A DNA stretch of 64,000 nt from Deinococcus yavapaiensis KR-236 (GCF_003217515.1 NZ_QJSX01000001.1:248001-312000); one strand, 5' to 3'. Shown: positions 1-9,039, counted from the stretch's first letter. The notes: generated from the letters alone by a model not told the origin. Program-made: numbers and translations.

Positions 1-1
1 G

Positions 2-1885
2 TCGCCGCGTGACGTCCTCGTTCGCCTGCGCGCCGCGAACGTGGTCGGACTCGCCCTGCTGGAGTCGGCGGGCCCGACCACCGAGTACGGCCGTTACTGC
101 TTCCTGAGCGCCTCGCCGACGCGTGTCGTTCACGACGTGCCTCCTCGGCCCGACTTCGACGCGTTCTTTCCGGCGTGGATCGGCGGGTTGAAGTACGAGG
201 CGGCGAGCGCGTTCGGACTTCCGTGTCACGCCAGTGAGGGGGAAGCGCAGACGTGGGCCTTCTACCCGTCGGGCCTCGTGTGGGACCGCGAGGCGGGCAC
301 GCTGGAGGTCGTCGGACAGCCGCACGTCGACTGGAACGCCGCGCTGAGCGCAAACGCGGCGACGCCCGAGTTGACGGTGGGCGAGTGGAGCGCCGACGAC
401 CTCGATTTCGAGGCGGGCGTGGCGGCCGTCCAGGAACTCGTGCGGGCCGGCGAGGTGTATCAGGTGAATCTCTCGCGGGGCGTCTCGGCGAGCGCGAGCG
501 GCGATCCGCTCGCGGCGTACCTGCGTCTGGCGAACCTCAATCCCAGCCCGTTCATGGCGTACGTGGAGCTCGGCGAGGACACGATCGTGTCGTGCTCGCC
601 CGAGCGGCTCGTGCGGTTGTGGAACGGCGAGGTGAGCGCGCGGCCCATCGCGGGCACACGGCGACGCGGCGAGGACGACCGAGAGGACGAGGCCTTGGAA
701 GCGGAGTTGCGCGCGTCCGAGAAGGAGCGCGCGGAGCACACGATGCTCGTGGACCTCGTGAGGCACGACCTCGGACGCGTGAGCGCGGCGGGAAGCGTTC
801 GCGTGCCGGACTTCATGCTCGTGGAGCGTTACAGCCACGTGATGCACCTCGTGTCCGAGGTGACGGGCGACGCGCGACCGGACGCTTCCCTGCGCGACGT
901 TCTCGAGGCGACCTTTCCGGGCGGCACCATCACGGGCGCGCCGAAGCGGCGCGTGATGGAAGCGATTCGCGACTTGGAGCCGTCGCCTCGCGGATGGTAC
1001 ACGGGCGGCGTCGGCCTCGTGAGCGGCCCGCTCGTGGACGTGAACATCTTGATCCGCACGGCGAGCTTTCGCCGTGCGGGCGGGCAGTGGCGGGTGGACG
1101 TTCGGGCCGGGGCGGGCGTCGTGATCGATTCTCACGCGCCGCACGAGGCGCGCGAAACCCGGCACAAGGCGGCGGCCCTCCTCGCGGCCCTCACGCCCGC
1201 CGCGACCGCGAGGGCCGCGAGGCCTCCCGCGCCGCCTCGGCCGGGCGCGCCGTGGTCGCCGCCCGCCGCCGAACGGCGCTTCAGCGGGCGGGTGCTGCTG
1301 CTCGACAACTTCGACTCGTTCACGTTCAACCTCGCGCACGACCTCATGGCGCTCGGCGTGGAGGTGATCGTGCGCGAGAACACCGAGGACGTGGACGACT
1401 TGCTTGCGCCGCGCCCGACGCACGTCCTGATCGGGCCTGGGCCGGGCACGCCGAGCACGAGCGGCGTGACGCTTCGACTCGCGCGCACTTGCCTGAAGCG
1501 CCGCTTGCCGCTCCTCGGCATTTGCCTCGGGCATCAAGCGATCGGCGAAGTGCTCGGCGGGCGTGTGGAGCGCGCGGTGACGCCGACGCACGGCAAGCCC
1601 GACCGTGTTCGGCACGACGAACGCGCCCTCTTCTCGGGCATCGCCAATCCCGCGACGTTCACGCGCTACCACTCGCTCGTGGTGCGGGACGTGCCGCGCG
1701 CGCGTGTCACGGCGAGAAGCGAAGACGGGGAAGTCATGGCGCTCGAAGCGCTCGAAGGGCCCGCGTGGGGCGTGCAGTTCCACCCGGAAAGCGTGCTGTC
1801 GCGCGACGGGCGCACGCTTCTAGGAAACTGGTTGGAGCTCGGTTCGAGCGGGGAAGCGGTCGAGCGTGACACGACTCGCGCCTGA
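2..1885 (+). CDS. pabAB: Aminodeoxychorismate synthase, PabB-PabA fusion (5' partial)
   Basis: Makes 4-amino-4-deoxychorismate from chorismate and glutamine for folate synthesis. The frame is open to the left edge, so the first few dozen residues are missing; the GTG at 41 is not a convincing start. Counting from 41, residues 1-385 form a chorismate-binding PabB/TrpE domain and residues 425-600 a class I glutamine amidotransferase with C495, H581 and E583. The order synthase then amidotransferase is the reverse of the PabA-PabB fusions of fungi and plants. The motif that reads PIKGT in E. coli PabB reads PIAGT here (A204), as in anthranilate synthase. The overlapping pabC still favours the folate role; a TrpE-G role is the alternative. 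Confidence 0.85.
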   Translation, partial: SPRDVLVRLRAANVVGLALLESAGPTTEYGRYCFLSASPTRVVHDVPPRPDFDAFFPAWIGGLKYEAASAFGLPCHASEGEAQTWAFYPSGLVWDREAGTLEVVGQPHVDWNAALSANAATPELTVGEWSADDLDFEAGVAAVQELVRAGEVYQVNLSRGVSASASGDPLAAYLRLANLNPSPFMAYVELGEDTIVSCSPERLVRLWNGEVSARPIAGTRRRGEDDREDEALEAELRASEKERAEHTMLVDLVRHDLGRVSAAGSVRVPDFMLVERYSHVMHLVSEVTGDARPDASLRDVLEATFPGGTITGAPKRRVMEAIRDLEPSPRGWYTGGVGLVSGPLVDVNILIRTASFRRAGGQWRVDVRAGAGVVIDSHAPHEARETRHKAAALLAALTPAATARAARPPAPPRPGAPWSPPAAERRFSGRVLLLDNFDSFTFNLAHDLMALGVEVIVRENTEDVDDLLAPRPTHVLIGPGPGTPSTSGVTLRLARTCLKRRLPLLGICLGHQAIGEVLGGRVERAVTPTHGKPDRVRHDERALFSGIANPATFTRYHSLVVRDVPRARVTARSEDGEVMALEALEGPAWGVQFHPESVLSRDGRTLLGNWLELGSSGEAVERDTTRA

Positions 1886-2597
1886 GTTCGACGACGCCGC
1901 TTGGCTGCACGGCTTGACGGCCTTCACGACGATTCGCACGAAATTCGGAACACCGCTGTTGTGGACGGCGCACCTCGAGCGCTTGAAAGGCACGTGCGCG
2001 TTTCTCGGCCTGCCCGATCCCGTCGAGGCGGCGAGCGAGCTTCGACCTCACTTGCCGAGCTTTCCCGAAGGTCGCCTGCGACTCACCGTGACGTCGAGCG
2101 GACTGCGGTGGTCGGCGAGCGAACTGCCCAGGTTGCCCGAAAGCGTCTCCAGGGGTGTGGCGGCGCACGTCACGACGCTGCGAGTGCATCCGCAGTTCGC
2201 GGCGCACAAGACGGGAAACTACCTTCCGTACGTCCTGGCCCTTCGAGCGGCCCACGACGCGGGCACGTTCGAAGGCTTGCTGCTGGGCGAGCAAGGCACG
2301 GTCGTGGACGGAAGCCGTACGAGCTTCGTGCTGGACGTCGAAGGCCGACTCGTCGTTCCGATCGGCGGGTTGCCGAGCGTGACGCGCGCCGAGTTGCTGC
2401 GCGAGCTTCGTGAACCCGTCGAGGAGCGCTTCGTGGACCTTCGCGACTTGGCGCGAACGCGGCGAATGTGGCTGGCGGGCAGCGGCGTGGGCGTCTTGCC
2501 GGTCTCGCGCTTGACGTGGAGTGACGGCGGACGTGACCTCGACGTCGCGTGCCCGAGCTTCGACCACCCTGCCTTGCGCCCTCCCTTGGAAGAGTGA
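1866..2597 (+). CDS. pabC: Aminodeoxychorismate lyase, class IV aminotransferase fold
   Basis: Predicted to release p-aminobenzoate and pyruvate from aminodeoxychorismate using pyridoxal phosphate. The 243-aa protein has the fold-type IV pattern: HKTGNYLPYVLA carries the probable PLP lysine and VVDGSRTSF precedes the cofactor-binding C-terminal half. The GTG start lies inside the end of pabAB (20-nt overlap), so the two are translationally linked and act in consecutive steps. A branched-chain or D-amino-acid aminotransferase cannot be excluded by fold alone, but the pairing makes PabC the best call. Confidence 0.85.
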   Translation: MTRLAPEFDDAAWLHGLTAFTTIRTKFGTPLLWTAHLERLKGTCAFLGLPDPVEAASELRPHLPSFPEGRLRLTVTSSGLRWSASELPRLPESVSRGVAAHVTTLRVHPQFAAHKTGNYLPYVLALRAAHDAGTFEGLLLGEQGTVVDGSRTSFVLDVEGRLVVPIGGLPSVTRAELLRELREPVEERFVDLRDLARTRRMWLAGSGVGVLPVSRLTWSDGGRDLDVACPSFDHPALRPPLEE

Positions 2598-2626
2598 AGC
2601 GCGACTCCTTTTCGGAGTCGCGCTTC
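2596..2626. terminator. Bidirectional terminator hairpin
   Basis: A perfect 13-bp inverted repeat with a 5-nt TTTTC loop begins at the pabC stop codon and lies between convergent genes, so it can serve pabC and the gene at 2639-3253. No long U-tract follows on the plus strand. Confidence 0.7.
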
Positions 2627-2638
2627 GGTGGTCGTCGT

Positions 2639-3253
2639 TCAGCGACGGCGAGGGCCGCCGTGCACTTCGCGTTCGGTGGACAGCTGGCCTTCGTTGTCCG
2701 ACGTGCCGCCTTCGGAGTCGGTGGCGCCCGCTTGCTGCAAGATGCGCGTCGCTTCCTCGGCGTACTCCTCGTCGGCGTCGCGCACGATCACCATGACTTT
2801 GCCCGCCTTGAGCGCGTCGTAGTAGCTCGCCGCGATGCGCTCGGGCACGCCGAAGCGCTCGAGCAGCTTCACGTAATCGCCGTGGTCACCGCCCGACAAG
2901 GCTCCGAACAGGCCGCCCAGGCTGCCGCCGCCGAGCGCGCCGAACATCACGCCGAGCAAACCGCCGCTCGCGAGAGGGCGCGCCTCGGGAATGACCAGCA
3001 TGAGAATCCACGCGGGAATGGCCAGGCCAACGCCCGCGAGCGCCCCCAAGCCGATGCCGCGCAACACCGCGCCTGAACCGGCGGGCGCACCTTCCTCGTG
3101 GGACACGCCCGTCTCGGCGGCGAGTTCCTCCTGCGCGACCGGATCGAGCAGCGAGAACGCCAGTCGGTCACGCGAAAACCCACGCTGCAGCAAGGTCTGC
3201 AACGCGTTCCTCGCTTGCGTGGGTTCGTTGAACAAGGCTACGACGTTTTCCAT
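2639..3253 (-). CDS. Glycine-zipper membrane protein, general-stress-protein-like
   Basis: 204 aa. The N-terminus (VVALFNEPTQARNALQTL) and the part around residues 140-180 (hydrophobic strand after ALKAGKVMVIV) resemble the YflT/general stress protein 17M fold. Between them, residues 62-118 form two hydrophobic glycine-rich segments (GLGALAGVGLAIPAW and a GGG/GxxxG run) likely to insert in the membrane. The C-terminus is polar and disordered. No catalytic motif is visible. A TACAAA hexamer and an AAGGGTGAG ribosome-binding site precede the ATG. Probably a stress-related structural membrane protein; substrate or partner unknown. Confidence 0.65.
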   Translation of the reverse strand: MENVVALFNEPTQARNALQTLLQRGFSRDRLAFSLLDPVAQEELAAETGVSHEEGAPAGSGAVLRGIGLGALAGVGLAIPAWILMLVIPEARPLASGGLLGVMFGALGGGSLGGLFGALSGGDHGDYVKLLERFGVPERIAASYYDALKAGKVMVIVRDADEEYAEEATRILQQAGATDSEGGTSDNEGQLSTEREVHGGPRRR

Positions 3254-3330
3254 CTCACCCTTTGTAGCACGCCGAGTGAACGTGGTGCAGGGGACAAAGA
3301 TAACGAGGCTTGAGATTCAAGGACGCGCGC

Positions 3331-3882
3331 TCACTTCGCCTTGCGGCCGAACAATCCGCGCTTGCCGCGCTGGGCCTTTTGCGATTCGCGTTGCTTGCGC
3401 GCCATCTCCTGCGCGGCTTCCGTCACGGCTTGCGCGCCTTGGGCGTCCACCTGACGCTGCAACTCCACGAGCGTTTGCGCGGCGGCAGAACGCAAAAGGC
3501 GTTCTGCGGTCGTCGCGATCCACTTGTAGCGCACGGCGGCGTTCACGCTGAGGGTCACCTCGGTGCCGCCCGGCATGGGCTTGAACACCCACGCCTGCGC
3601 GAGCTTGTCGAACGGACCGAAGCCGCGCACCGTCTCCCATCCGCCACGCGTCGGAGCCTGCACCGAGCCGAACTTCGCCACGAAGGACATGCCGAGCAGA
3701 CGCCGCGCGAGCTTGAACTTCACGAGGTTGCCGCTCGCGAGTCTCTCGTCTCCGACGTACGACCCGGTCGCGAAGCTCGGGTCCCACTTCGCCCGCCGCT
3801 TCGGGTCGAGGGCGTTTCGAAACAACACGTCCGTGCGGCCACGCACTTGAATCGTGTTCTTGAAAGAGATGGGAATCGACAT
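3331..3882 (-). CDS. SRPBCC (START-like) lipid- or ligand-binding family protein
   Basis: 183 aa. Residues 1-140 read as a helix-grip SRPBCC domain: an N-terminal strand, the VLFRNALDPKRRAKWDPS segment typical of polyketide cyclase/dehydrase-like members, then a beta-rich middle and a long C-terminal helix (residues 105-150). The tail is rich in Lys, Arg and Gln and probably flexible. Such domains bind hydrophobic ligands; the ligand is unknown here. Monocistronic, with its own TATCTT promoter 5 nt upstream of the ATG. Confidence 0.65.
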   Translation of the reverse strand: MSIPISFKNTIQVRGRTDVLFRNALDPKRRAKWDPSFATGSYVGDERLASGNLVKFKLARRLLGMSFVAKFGSVQAPTRGGWETVRGFGPFDKLAQAWVFKPMPGGTEVTLSVNAAVRYKWIATTAERLLRSAAAQTLVELQRQVDAQGAQAVTEAAQEMARKQRESQKAQRGKRGLFGRKAK

Positions 3883-3887
3883 GCCTC

Positions 3888-3893
3888 AAGATA
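3888..3893 (-). promoter_or_regulatory. -10 element (TATCTT) of 3331-3882
   Basis: TATCTT followed by GAGGC and the ATG, a 5-nt gap implying a leaderless or nearly leaderless transcript. The same TATCTT-GAGGC-ATG string precedes the lipoprotein gene at 7086-7451. Confidence 0.5.
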
Positions 3894-3928
3894 ACGCGCG
3901 CCGTGAAGGTTGTATTGAGAAAAACGGC

Positions 3929-4624
<696 letters not shown>

Positions 4625-4631
4625 AAGACGA

Positions 4632-4637
4632 ATCCTA
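4632..4637 (-). promoter_or_regulatory. -10 element (TAGGAT) of the PIG-L gene
   Basis: TAGGAT lies 7 nt upstream of the ATG at 4624, the spacing expected for a leaderless transcript, and it selects this start. Confidence 0.5.
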
Positions 4638-4662
4638 CCGTGCCCGCTTCCGCGCGTGTCGG

Positions 4663-5091
4663 TCAGGCGCTGAGGTTTTCCACCACGAGGGCGCCGTAGT
4701 AGTTCACGCAAGTGCCGCCCGCCGCTTTGAACGCCTCGCACACCACGCGGTGATCGATACCGCGCGGAAAGGTCACGGCGACGACGTAGCGTCCGCGCAG
4801 CAAATGACGCACGTACGCCTCGACGTGCATGCGTTCGTCCGTCATGCCTTGCAACGCGCGTACGAGGCGCGCGACGAGGCCGTGGTGACGACCGTCGACG
4901 TCGAGGCTGCGAACGCCTTCCTCGCCTTCGAGGACTTGCACCTGCTCGTCGCCGAGCCCGAGCGCGAGGAGCCGTTCGGACAGCAGCAGGACGCTTTCGA
5001 GGTCCTCGAAGACGCCGTAGAGCTTGGGGCGCGACAGGAAACCGAAGTGGACGGCGTTGGCACGGCGAGTCGACGAGCGGTTCGGTTGCAT
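4663..5091 (-). CDS. Unknown protein, possibly related to the general-stress-like fold
   Basis: 142 aa, no catalytic motif recognised. Two alpha/beta halves are visible: residues 18-60 (KLYGVFEDLESVLLLSERLL then a strand) and residues 95-140 (AYVRHLLRGRYVVAVTFP then a helix). This order of a strand-helix unit, a short linker and an LxxGxxVVxV unit parallels the soluble parts of the protein at 2639-3253, but without the membrane insert. A ribosome-binding site AAGGAG lies 6 nt before the ATG, so this transcript has a leader, unlike many neighbours. Confidence 0.55.
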   Translation of the reverse strand: MQPNRSSTRRANAVHFGFLSRPKLYGVFEDLESVLLLSERLLALGLGDEQVQVLEGEEGVRSLDVDGRHHGLVARLVRALQGMTDERMHVEAYVRHLLRGRYVVAVTFPRGIDHRVVCEAFKAAGGTCVNYYGALVVENLSA

Positions 5092-5230
5092 GGTGAGCTC
5101 CTTGCGATACGGCGAGGTGAGCTTGAAGCCGCCAACGATCGGGAGGACGATGTCGATTTCATGGTACGCCGCTCGTTCATGCGAAACCGTAGCCGAATCC
5201 TGTCATCTCCTGACGACTTTCATCACTTTC

Positions 5231-5259
5231 TTGAGCCTGGGAGCGCGTTGGAACACAAT
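5231..5259 (+). promoter_or_regulatory. Promoter of the racemase-like gene
   Basis: TTGAGC (5231-5236), a 17-bp spacer and CACAAT (5254-5259), followed by 6 nt to the ATG at 5266. It fixes the start and suggests a leaderless mRNA. Confidence 0.5.
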
Positions 5260-5265
5260 GCGGTC

Positions 5266-5976
5266 ATGCGAAGAATCGGCTTGATCGGCGGGATGAGTTG
5301 GGAGTCCACGTTGCTGTACTACCGCCTCGTGAATCAGATGGTGCGCGACGAGCTCGGCGGGTTGAAATCGGCGGACCTCGTGTTGCACTCGCTGGACTTC
5401 GACGCGGTCGCGGCCTTGCAACGCGCCGAACGTTGGGACGAAGCGGGCCGCATGCTCGGCGATGCGGGCGCGGGCCTCGCGCGCGCGGGCGCGCAAACGC
5501 TGCTGATCTGCACGAACACCATGCACCTCGTCGCGGACGAGGTGGAGCGCCGCTCGGGCGTCCCCGTCATCCACATCGCCGACGTGACCGCGAACGCCGC
5601 CAAGAAGGCGGGCGTGACGCGCCTCGGGCTGCTCGCCACGGCGTTCACGATGGAGCGTCCCTTCTACCGAGATCGGCTGGAGTCGCACGGTCTCGAGGTC
5701 CTCGTGCCGTGCGACACGGCGCGGGCGGAAGTCCACCGCGTGATTTTCGAGGAGCTGTGCCGAGGCGTCGTTCGTGAGGAATCGAAGGCCGCCTACTTGC
5801 AAGCGGCGCGCGAGCTCATCGACCGCGGCGCGCAAGGCTTGATTCTCGGATGTACCGAGATCTGCATGCTGATCTCGCAGGCGGACTTCGACGTGCCCGT
5901 GTTCGACACGACGGAGTTGCACGCGCGGGCGGCGGTGGCATTCGCGCTGCAAGACGAACGCGTCGCGGCAAGCTGA
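5266..5976 (+). CDS. Aspartate/glutamate racemase family protein
   Basis: 236 aa. The N-terminal IGLIGGMSWEST and the two catalytic-type cysteines, CTNTMH (about residue 82) and LGCTE (about residue 200), place it in the cofactor-independent aspartate racemase/YgeA group. It may interconvert L- and D-amino acids; substrate not readable from sequence. The start at 5266 follows a recognisable promoter; longer in-frame extensions upstream overlap the neighbouring gene and lack homology. Ends 3 nt from the convergent gene at 5980. Confidence 0.82.
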   Translation: MRRIGLIGGMSWESTLLYYRLVNQMVRDELGGLKSADLVLHSLDFDAVAALQRAERWDEAGRMLGDAGAGLARAGAQTLLICTNTMHLVADEVERRSGVPVIHIADVTANAAKKAGVTRLGLLATAFTMERPFYRDRLESHGLEVLVPCDTARAEVHRVIFEELCRGVVREESKAAYLQAARELIDRGAQGLILGCTEICMLISQADFDVPVFDTTELHARAAVAFALQDERVAAS

Positions 5977-5979
5977 ACG

Positions 5980-7086
5980 TCACTCGAAGTAATGCGGAAC
6001 GAACCGGCTGGTGTTCTTCGTGATCCGCGAATCGTCCTCACGAATGCCGATGCCGCCCGCCTCGCCTTCGATGACCCAAGCGCCGATCACGGGATACACG
6101 GGTCGGCCCGTGGCATCGAGAAATTCGGGCAGGGGCGCGTAGCCTTGATACACGAAGCCCTCGGCGCCGTAGTCGCCGCCCGACGCTTCGCCGGGAAGGG
6201 TGACGTTGGCGCCCTCGCGCGACAACAACGGCTTGCGGACGAACTCGCCGGGCAGCGGCGAGAACGACGCGGGCAGCAAGTTCGGGTGGCCCGGAAAGAG
6301 TTCCCACAAGATCTTGAGGATGCCCTTGTTGCTGAGCACGGCCTTCCAGGCGGGCTCGGCGAACTGAGCGCCGGACGGCTCGATGAATCCGCCGAATTCT
6401 TCGTGAACGAGCCACTCCCACGGGTAGAGCTTGAACAGACGGTCGATGCGGTAGCCTTCGAGATCCACGAAGTCCGCGCCGTTCCAACCGATGTCCTCCA
6501 CGAACAAGAACTTCGTGGTGTGGCCCGCTTGCGTGGCGACGTCCCTGAGGTACTCCACGGTGCCGAGGTCTTCTTGCGAGTCTCGGGCGCACGCGAAGTG
6601 AAACGGACCGATCGGCCACTTCGAGAAGGCGTCGAGAAGGCGCTCGTGGATGGAATTGAACTGGTCGGCGTCGGGCAGGACGTCTTCGAGCCACGCCCAC
6701 TGCGCGACGCTCGCTTCGAGCAGGGCCGTGGGCGTATCGGCGTTGTACTCCAAAAGCTTCGGGGCGTTCACGCCGTCGTACGCGAGGTCCATCCGGCCAT
6801 AGATCGGCGGAGCCCGGTGGTCCCACGACCGCCGAGCGAGCTCGGCGGCGAGCGGCGTCATGCCGAGTTCACCGAAGCGGTTCTCGCGCACGACGTGCTC
6901 GACGGCGATCAGCGACAGGCGGTGCAACTCGTTCGTGGCCTCCTCGAGCTCGTCGATCTGCTCGGCGGTGAAGGCGTACGCGGCGCGCTCGTCCCAATAC
7001 GTGCCGCCCATCGAGTGGAAGAGGAAGCCGAGCTCCTCGTTGCGCGCGCGCCAATTCGCGCGAGGTGGAATGGCGACGCGCCGCAT
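5980..7086 (-). CDS. Glutathionylspermidine synthase-like ATP-grasp ligase (YgiC/YjfC type)
   Basis: 368 aa, the usual length of the C-terminal synthetase-only members. The ATP-grasp pattern is visible: MDLAYDG...LLEYNADTPTALLEA (metal and substrate binding), KLYPWEWL, a lysine-rich region, FVRKPLLSREGANV and, near the end, GAWVIEGEAGGIGIRED. It likely forms a peptide-like amide bond with a polyamine or similar amine. The ATG overlaps the last base of the lipoprotein gene at 7086-7451, so the two are co-translated. In E. coli the homologous enzyme is likewise next to a DUF1190 lipoprotein (ygiB-ygiC, yjfM-yjfC). Confidence 0.85.
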   Translation of the reverse strand: MRRVAIPPRANWRARNEELGFLFHSMGGTYWDERAAYAFTAEQIDELEEATNELHRLSLIAVEHVVRENRFGELGMTPLAAELARRSWDHRAPPIYGRMDLAYDGVNAPKLLEYNADTPTALLEASVAQWAWLEDVLPDADQFNSIHERLLDAFSKWPIGPFHFACARDSQEDLGTVEYLRDVATQAGHTTKFLFVEDIGWNGADFVDLEGYRIDRLFKLYPWEWLVHEEFGGFIEPSGAQFAEPAWKAVLSNKGILKILWELFPGHPNLLPASFSPLPGEFVRKPLLSREGANVTLPGEASGGDYGAEGFVYQGYAPLPEFLDATGRPVYPVIGAWVIEGEAGGIGIREDDSRITKNTSRFVPHYFE

Positions 7087-7451
7087 CAGCTTCCCGACGA
7101 GCGGCCCGAGGACCCGAAGCCGCCTCGCGAGACGGTGAAGGTGCGCGTGCCGATCGAGTGCGTGCTCCCCGACGAAATTCGGCTGGGCGCGACGAACTCG
7201 GACGAGAGGCCCGGACGGCGGTAGTACGTGCGTCCGCTGCGCGAGATGATCACCGGGCCGTAGTAGTGGCCGTAGTATCCTCCGCCGTAATCGCCGTCAC
7301 GCTCGCACAATTGGTAGTCGTTCCAGTCGCGCAGGCAGTCTTGCAAGCTGGCGTACTGATACCTCGTCTGAGACGTGGGCGATCCGCAGGCCGTCAACGA
7401 GACGGACGCGATGAGAACGAGGCCGACGAAGCGGCTACGCTTGACGTTCAT
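7086..7451 (-). CDS. Lipoprotein resembling YgiB/YjfM (DUF1190)
   Basis: 121 aa. A hydrophobic signal ends in a lipobox (SLTAC), giving a lipid-modified Cys21 or so. The mature part has a YxSxxDC-like segment (YASLQDCLRDW), a second Cys, a Gly/Tyr-rich stretch and a basic, serine-rich tail ending in VSRGGFGSSGRSSG. The same VxRGGFG...S-rich ending is what I recall from E. coli YgiB. It directly precedes and overlaps the ATP-grasp gene, matching the ygiB-ygiC arrangement. The protein is shorter than YgiB. Function unknown. Confidence 0.65.
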   Translation of the reverse strand: MNVKRSRFVGLVLIASVSLTACGSPTSQTRYQYASLQDCLRDWNDYQLCERDGDYGGGYYGHYYGPVIISRSGRTYYRRPGLSSEFVAPSRISSGSTHSIGTRTFTVSRGGFGSSGRSSGS

Positions 7452-7456
7452 GCCTC

Positions 7457-7462
7457 AAGATA
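7457..7462 (-). promoter_or_regulatory. -10 element (TATCTT) of the lipoprotein/ATP-grasp operon
   Basis: TATCTT, then GAGGC, then ATG at 7451. It is identical over this stretch to the promoter at 3888-3893. Confidence 0.5.
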
Positions 7463-7511
7463 CGCCAAGGACCTTCGAATGGTTCCCGAAGTTACCCTTG
7501 GCGAAGGCGGG

Positions 7512-7952
7512 TCAGGCTTTAAGGTGCTGTCCGCTCGACAGCGACCGCTCGACCGCGCCCGACACCTCGGCTTCGAAGCGTTCGAGGGCGGCTTCGAGAC
7601 GCGCGATTTCACTCTCGGAGAAGTCGCGCAGCCACACGCTCGCGCGGCCCAGCACCGCGAAGGTGACGGTGTCGTCATCGTCCGATTCGACGGGGTCGAG
7701 GACCAGCGTGCCGAAGTCGAGGTTTTGGTTGAGCAAGTTCACGCCGAGCAGGACGTCCGCCAAGACTTCCTCGTCGACGTAGAGATCCAGATCGAGGTGG
7801 GCGCGCACCACGAGGCCGTCGCCGGACTCGGCGGGCACGGCGAACAAGGCGAGGTGCGTGTCGCCGAGAGGGTAGAGGGCGCCGTCCTCGACGCGCTCGA
7901 CGTCGTGACCTCGGCGCGCGAGTTGTTCGATGAGGCGCTCGATTTCTGTCAT
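7512..7952 (-). CDS. Unknown acidic alpha/beta protein (YbjN- or DUF2170-like)
   Basis: 146 aa. An N-terminal helix (MTEIERLIEQLARRGHDV) is followed by alternating strands and helices, with many acidic residues (DLDLYVDEE, ESDDDD). This resembles small chaperone-like YbjN or the DUF2170 protein YjfI. The latter is attractive only because the next operon carries YjfM- and YjfC-like genes; I cannot confirm it. The ATG at 7952 is chosen because TATACT ends 7 nt upstream; the longer reading has no homology-like N-terminus. Confidence 0.5.
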   Translation of the reverse strand: MTEIERLIEQLARRGHDVERVEDGALYPLGDTHLALFAVPAESGDGLVVRAHLDLDLYVDEEVLADVLLGVNLLNQNLDFGTLVLDPVESDDDDTVTFAVLGRASVWLRDFSESEIARLEAALERFEAEVSGAVERSLSSGQHLKA

Positions 7953-7959
7953 CGCGCCG

Positions 7960-7965
7960 AGTATA
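7960..7965 (-). promoter_or_regulatory. -10 element (TATACT) of 7512-7952
   Basis: TATACT with a 7-nt gap to the ATG at 7952; leaderless type. Confidence 0.5.
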
Positions 7966-8031
7966 GCGCCCCGCCTCGCGCACCACGGTACACCCACGAA
8001 CGGTCGCTTCAAGACGAAAAGCGTTCGCGGA

Positions 8032-8997
8032 TCAAGAGCGGTACACCCAAGCGCCGCCTTGCCACTCTCGGGCGAGCTCGCCGCGCAGACGCAAGTACTC
8101 GACGTGCGCGAGCGTCTCGGCGAGCGCGAAGCGGCGTCCGCCCGCCCCGAGCTCACGCGTGAACATCGCGAAGCTGAGGTCGAAGGCGGTGCGGGGCCGC
8201 TCGGCGAGCTCGCGCCGCACGAGGTCGAGGCGTTCCTCGTGATGGGCCGTGAGTTGCGCGGCGCGCTCCGCCACGCCGGTCATGAGCGGCCCGTGATGTC
8301 CGACGACGGCCCGCGCGGGATTCAAGGCGCGGATCTTGGCGAGCGTCTCGAAGTAATCGCCGAGCGGATCGGGACGCGAGTAACCGTACAACCCGACGTT
8401 CGGCGAGATGCGCGGCAAGATGGCGTCCCCGGCGATCAGGAGGTCCTCGTCGGCGTTCCACAAGCCGAGGTGCCCGTCGGCGTGGCCGGGCAGCCACAAC
8501 ACCGTCCAGTCTCGGTTGGCAAGGCGGCCCGTCTCCCCTTCCCGAAGCGGCGCGAGGCGCGTCGCGGGCAACACGCGGGCGCGGGACGTGCGCGAGTCGC
8601 TTTCGAGCGTCTCGAGCACATCGGGCGTCGTGCCGTGATCCACGAAGTGTTTGACGTGCCCCGGCAACCACGATTCCCACATGGCCCAGTAGCGCGCTCC
8701 TCGGCTGATGTCGAGGTCGAGCATCTGCACGACGGCGCCCGAGCGTTCCTCCACGAGGCCCGCGAGTCCGTAGTGATCGGGATGGTGGTGCGTCACGATC
8801 AGGCGTTCCACGTCGGGCCAGTGCAAGCCGAGCTCGGCGAGGCCGCTTTCGATGGCTTCGATGGCGTCGGGCGTGTGAAGGGCCGAGTCGATCATGGTCA
8901 CGGGCGAGGCCGTGTCGATCAGGACGGTCACGGTGCGCATGGGGTACGGAATGGGCACGTCGAGGGCGTACAGGGAATCGAGGACCTTCGTCAGCAT
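8032..8997 (-). CDS. Metallo-beta-lactamase fold hydrolase
   Basis: 321 aa, single-domain MBL with a C-terminal helical extension. The metal-binding set is clear: THHHPDH near residue 69, LPGHADGH around residue 172, an Asp in LLIAGDAILP and a final His in VVGHHGP. Length and the C-terminal helices resemble the glyoxalase II-like/LACTB2-type group rather than true lactamases. Substrate unknown, probably a thioester or small ester. Transcribed alone, divergent from pstS. Confidence 0.8.
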   Translation of the reverse strand: MLTKVLDSLYALDVPIPYPMRTVTVLIDTASPVTMIDSALHTPDAIEAIESGLAELGLHWPDVERLIVTHHHPDHYGLAGLVEERSGAVVQMLDLDISRGARYWAMWESWLPGHVKHFVDHGTTPDVLETLESDSRTSRARVLPATRLAPLREGETGRLANRDWTVLWLPGHADGHLGLWNADEDLLIAGDAILPRISPNVGLYGYSRPDPLGDYFETLAKIRALNPARAVVGHHGPLMTGVAERAAQLTAHHEERLDLVRRELAERPRTAFDLSFAMFTRELGAGGRRFALAETLAHVEYLRLRGELAREWQGGAWVYRS

Positions 8998-9003
8998 CGC
9001 CTC

Positions 9004-9009
9004 ACCCTA
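9004..9009 (-). promoter_or_regulatory. -10 element (TAGGGT) of the MBL gene
   Basis: TAGGGT followed by 6 nt (GAGGCG) and the ATG at 8997. Confidence 0.45.
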
Positions 9010-9039
9010 CCAGTCGCGCGCCGAACAGGACGCGGACAC

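Noticed and set aside
253..1869. Long open frame (538 codons) inside pabAB
   Set aside because: High-GC shadow: Arg/Gly/Ala-rich with no domain, while the overlapping pabAB frame has all family motifs.
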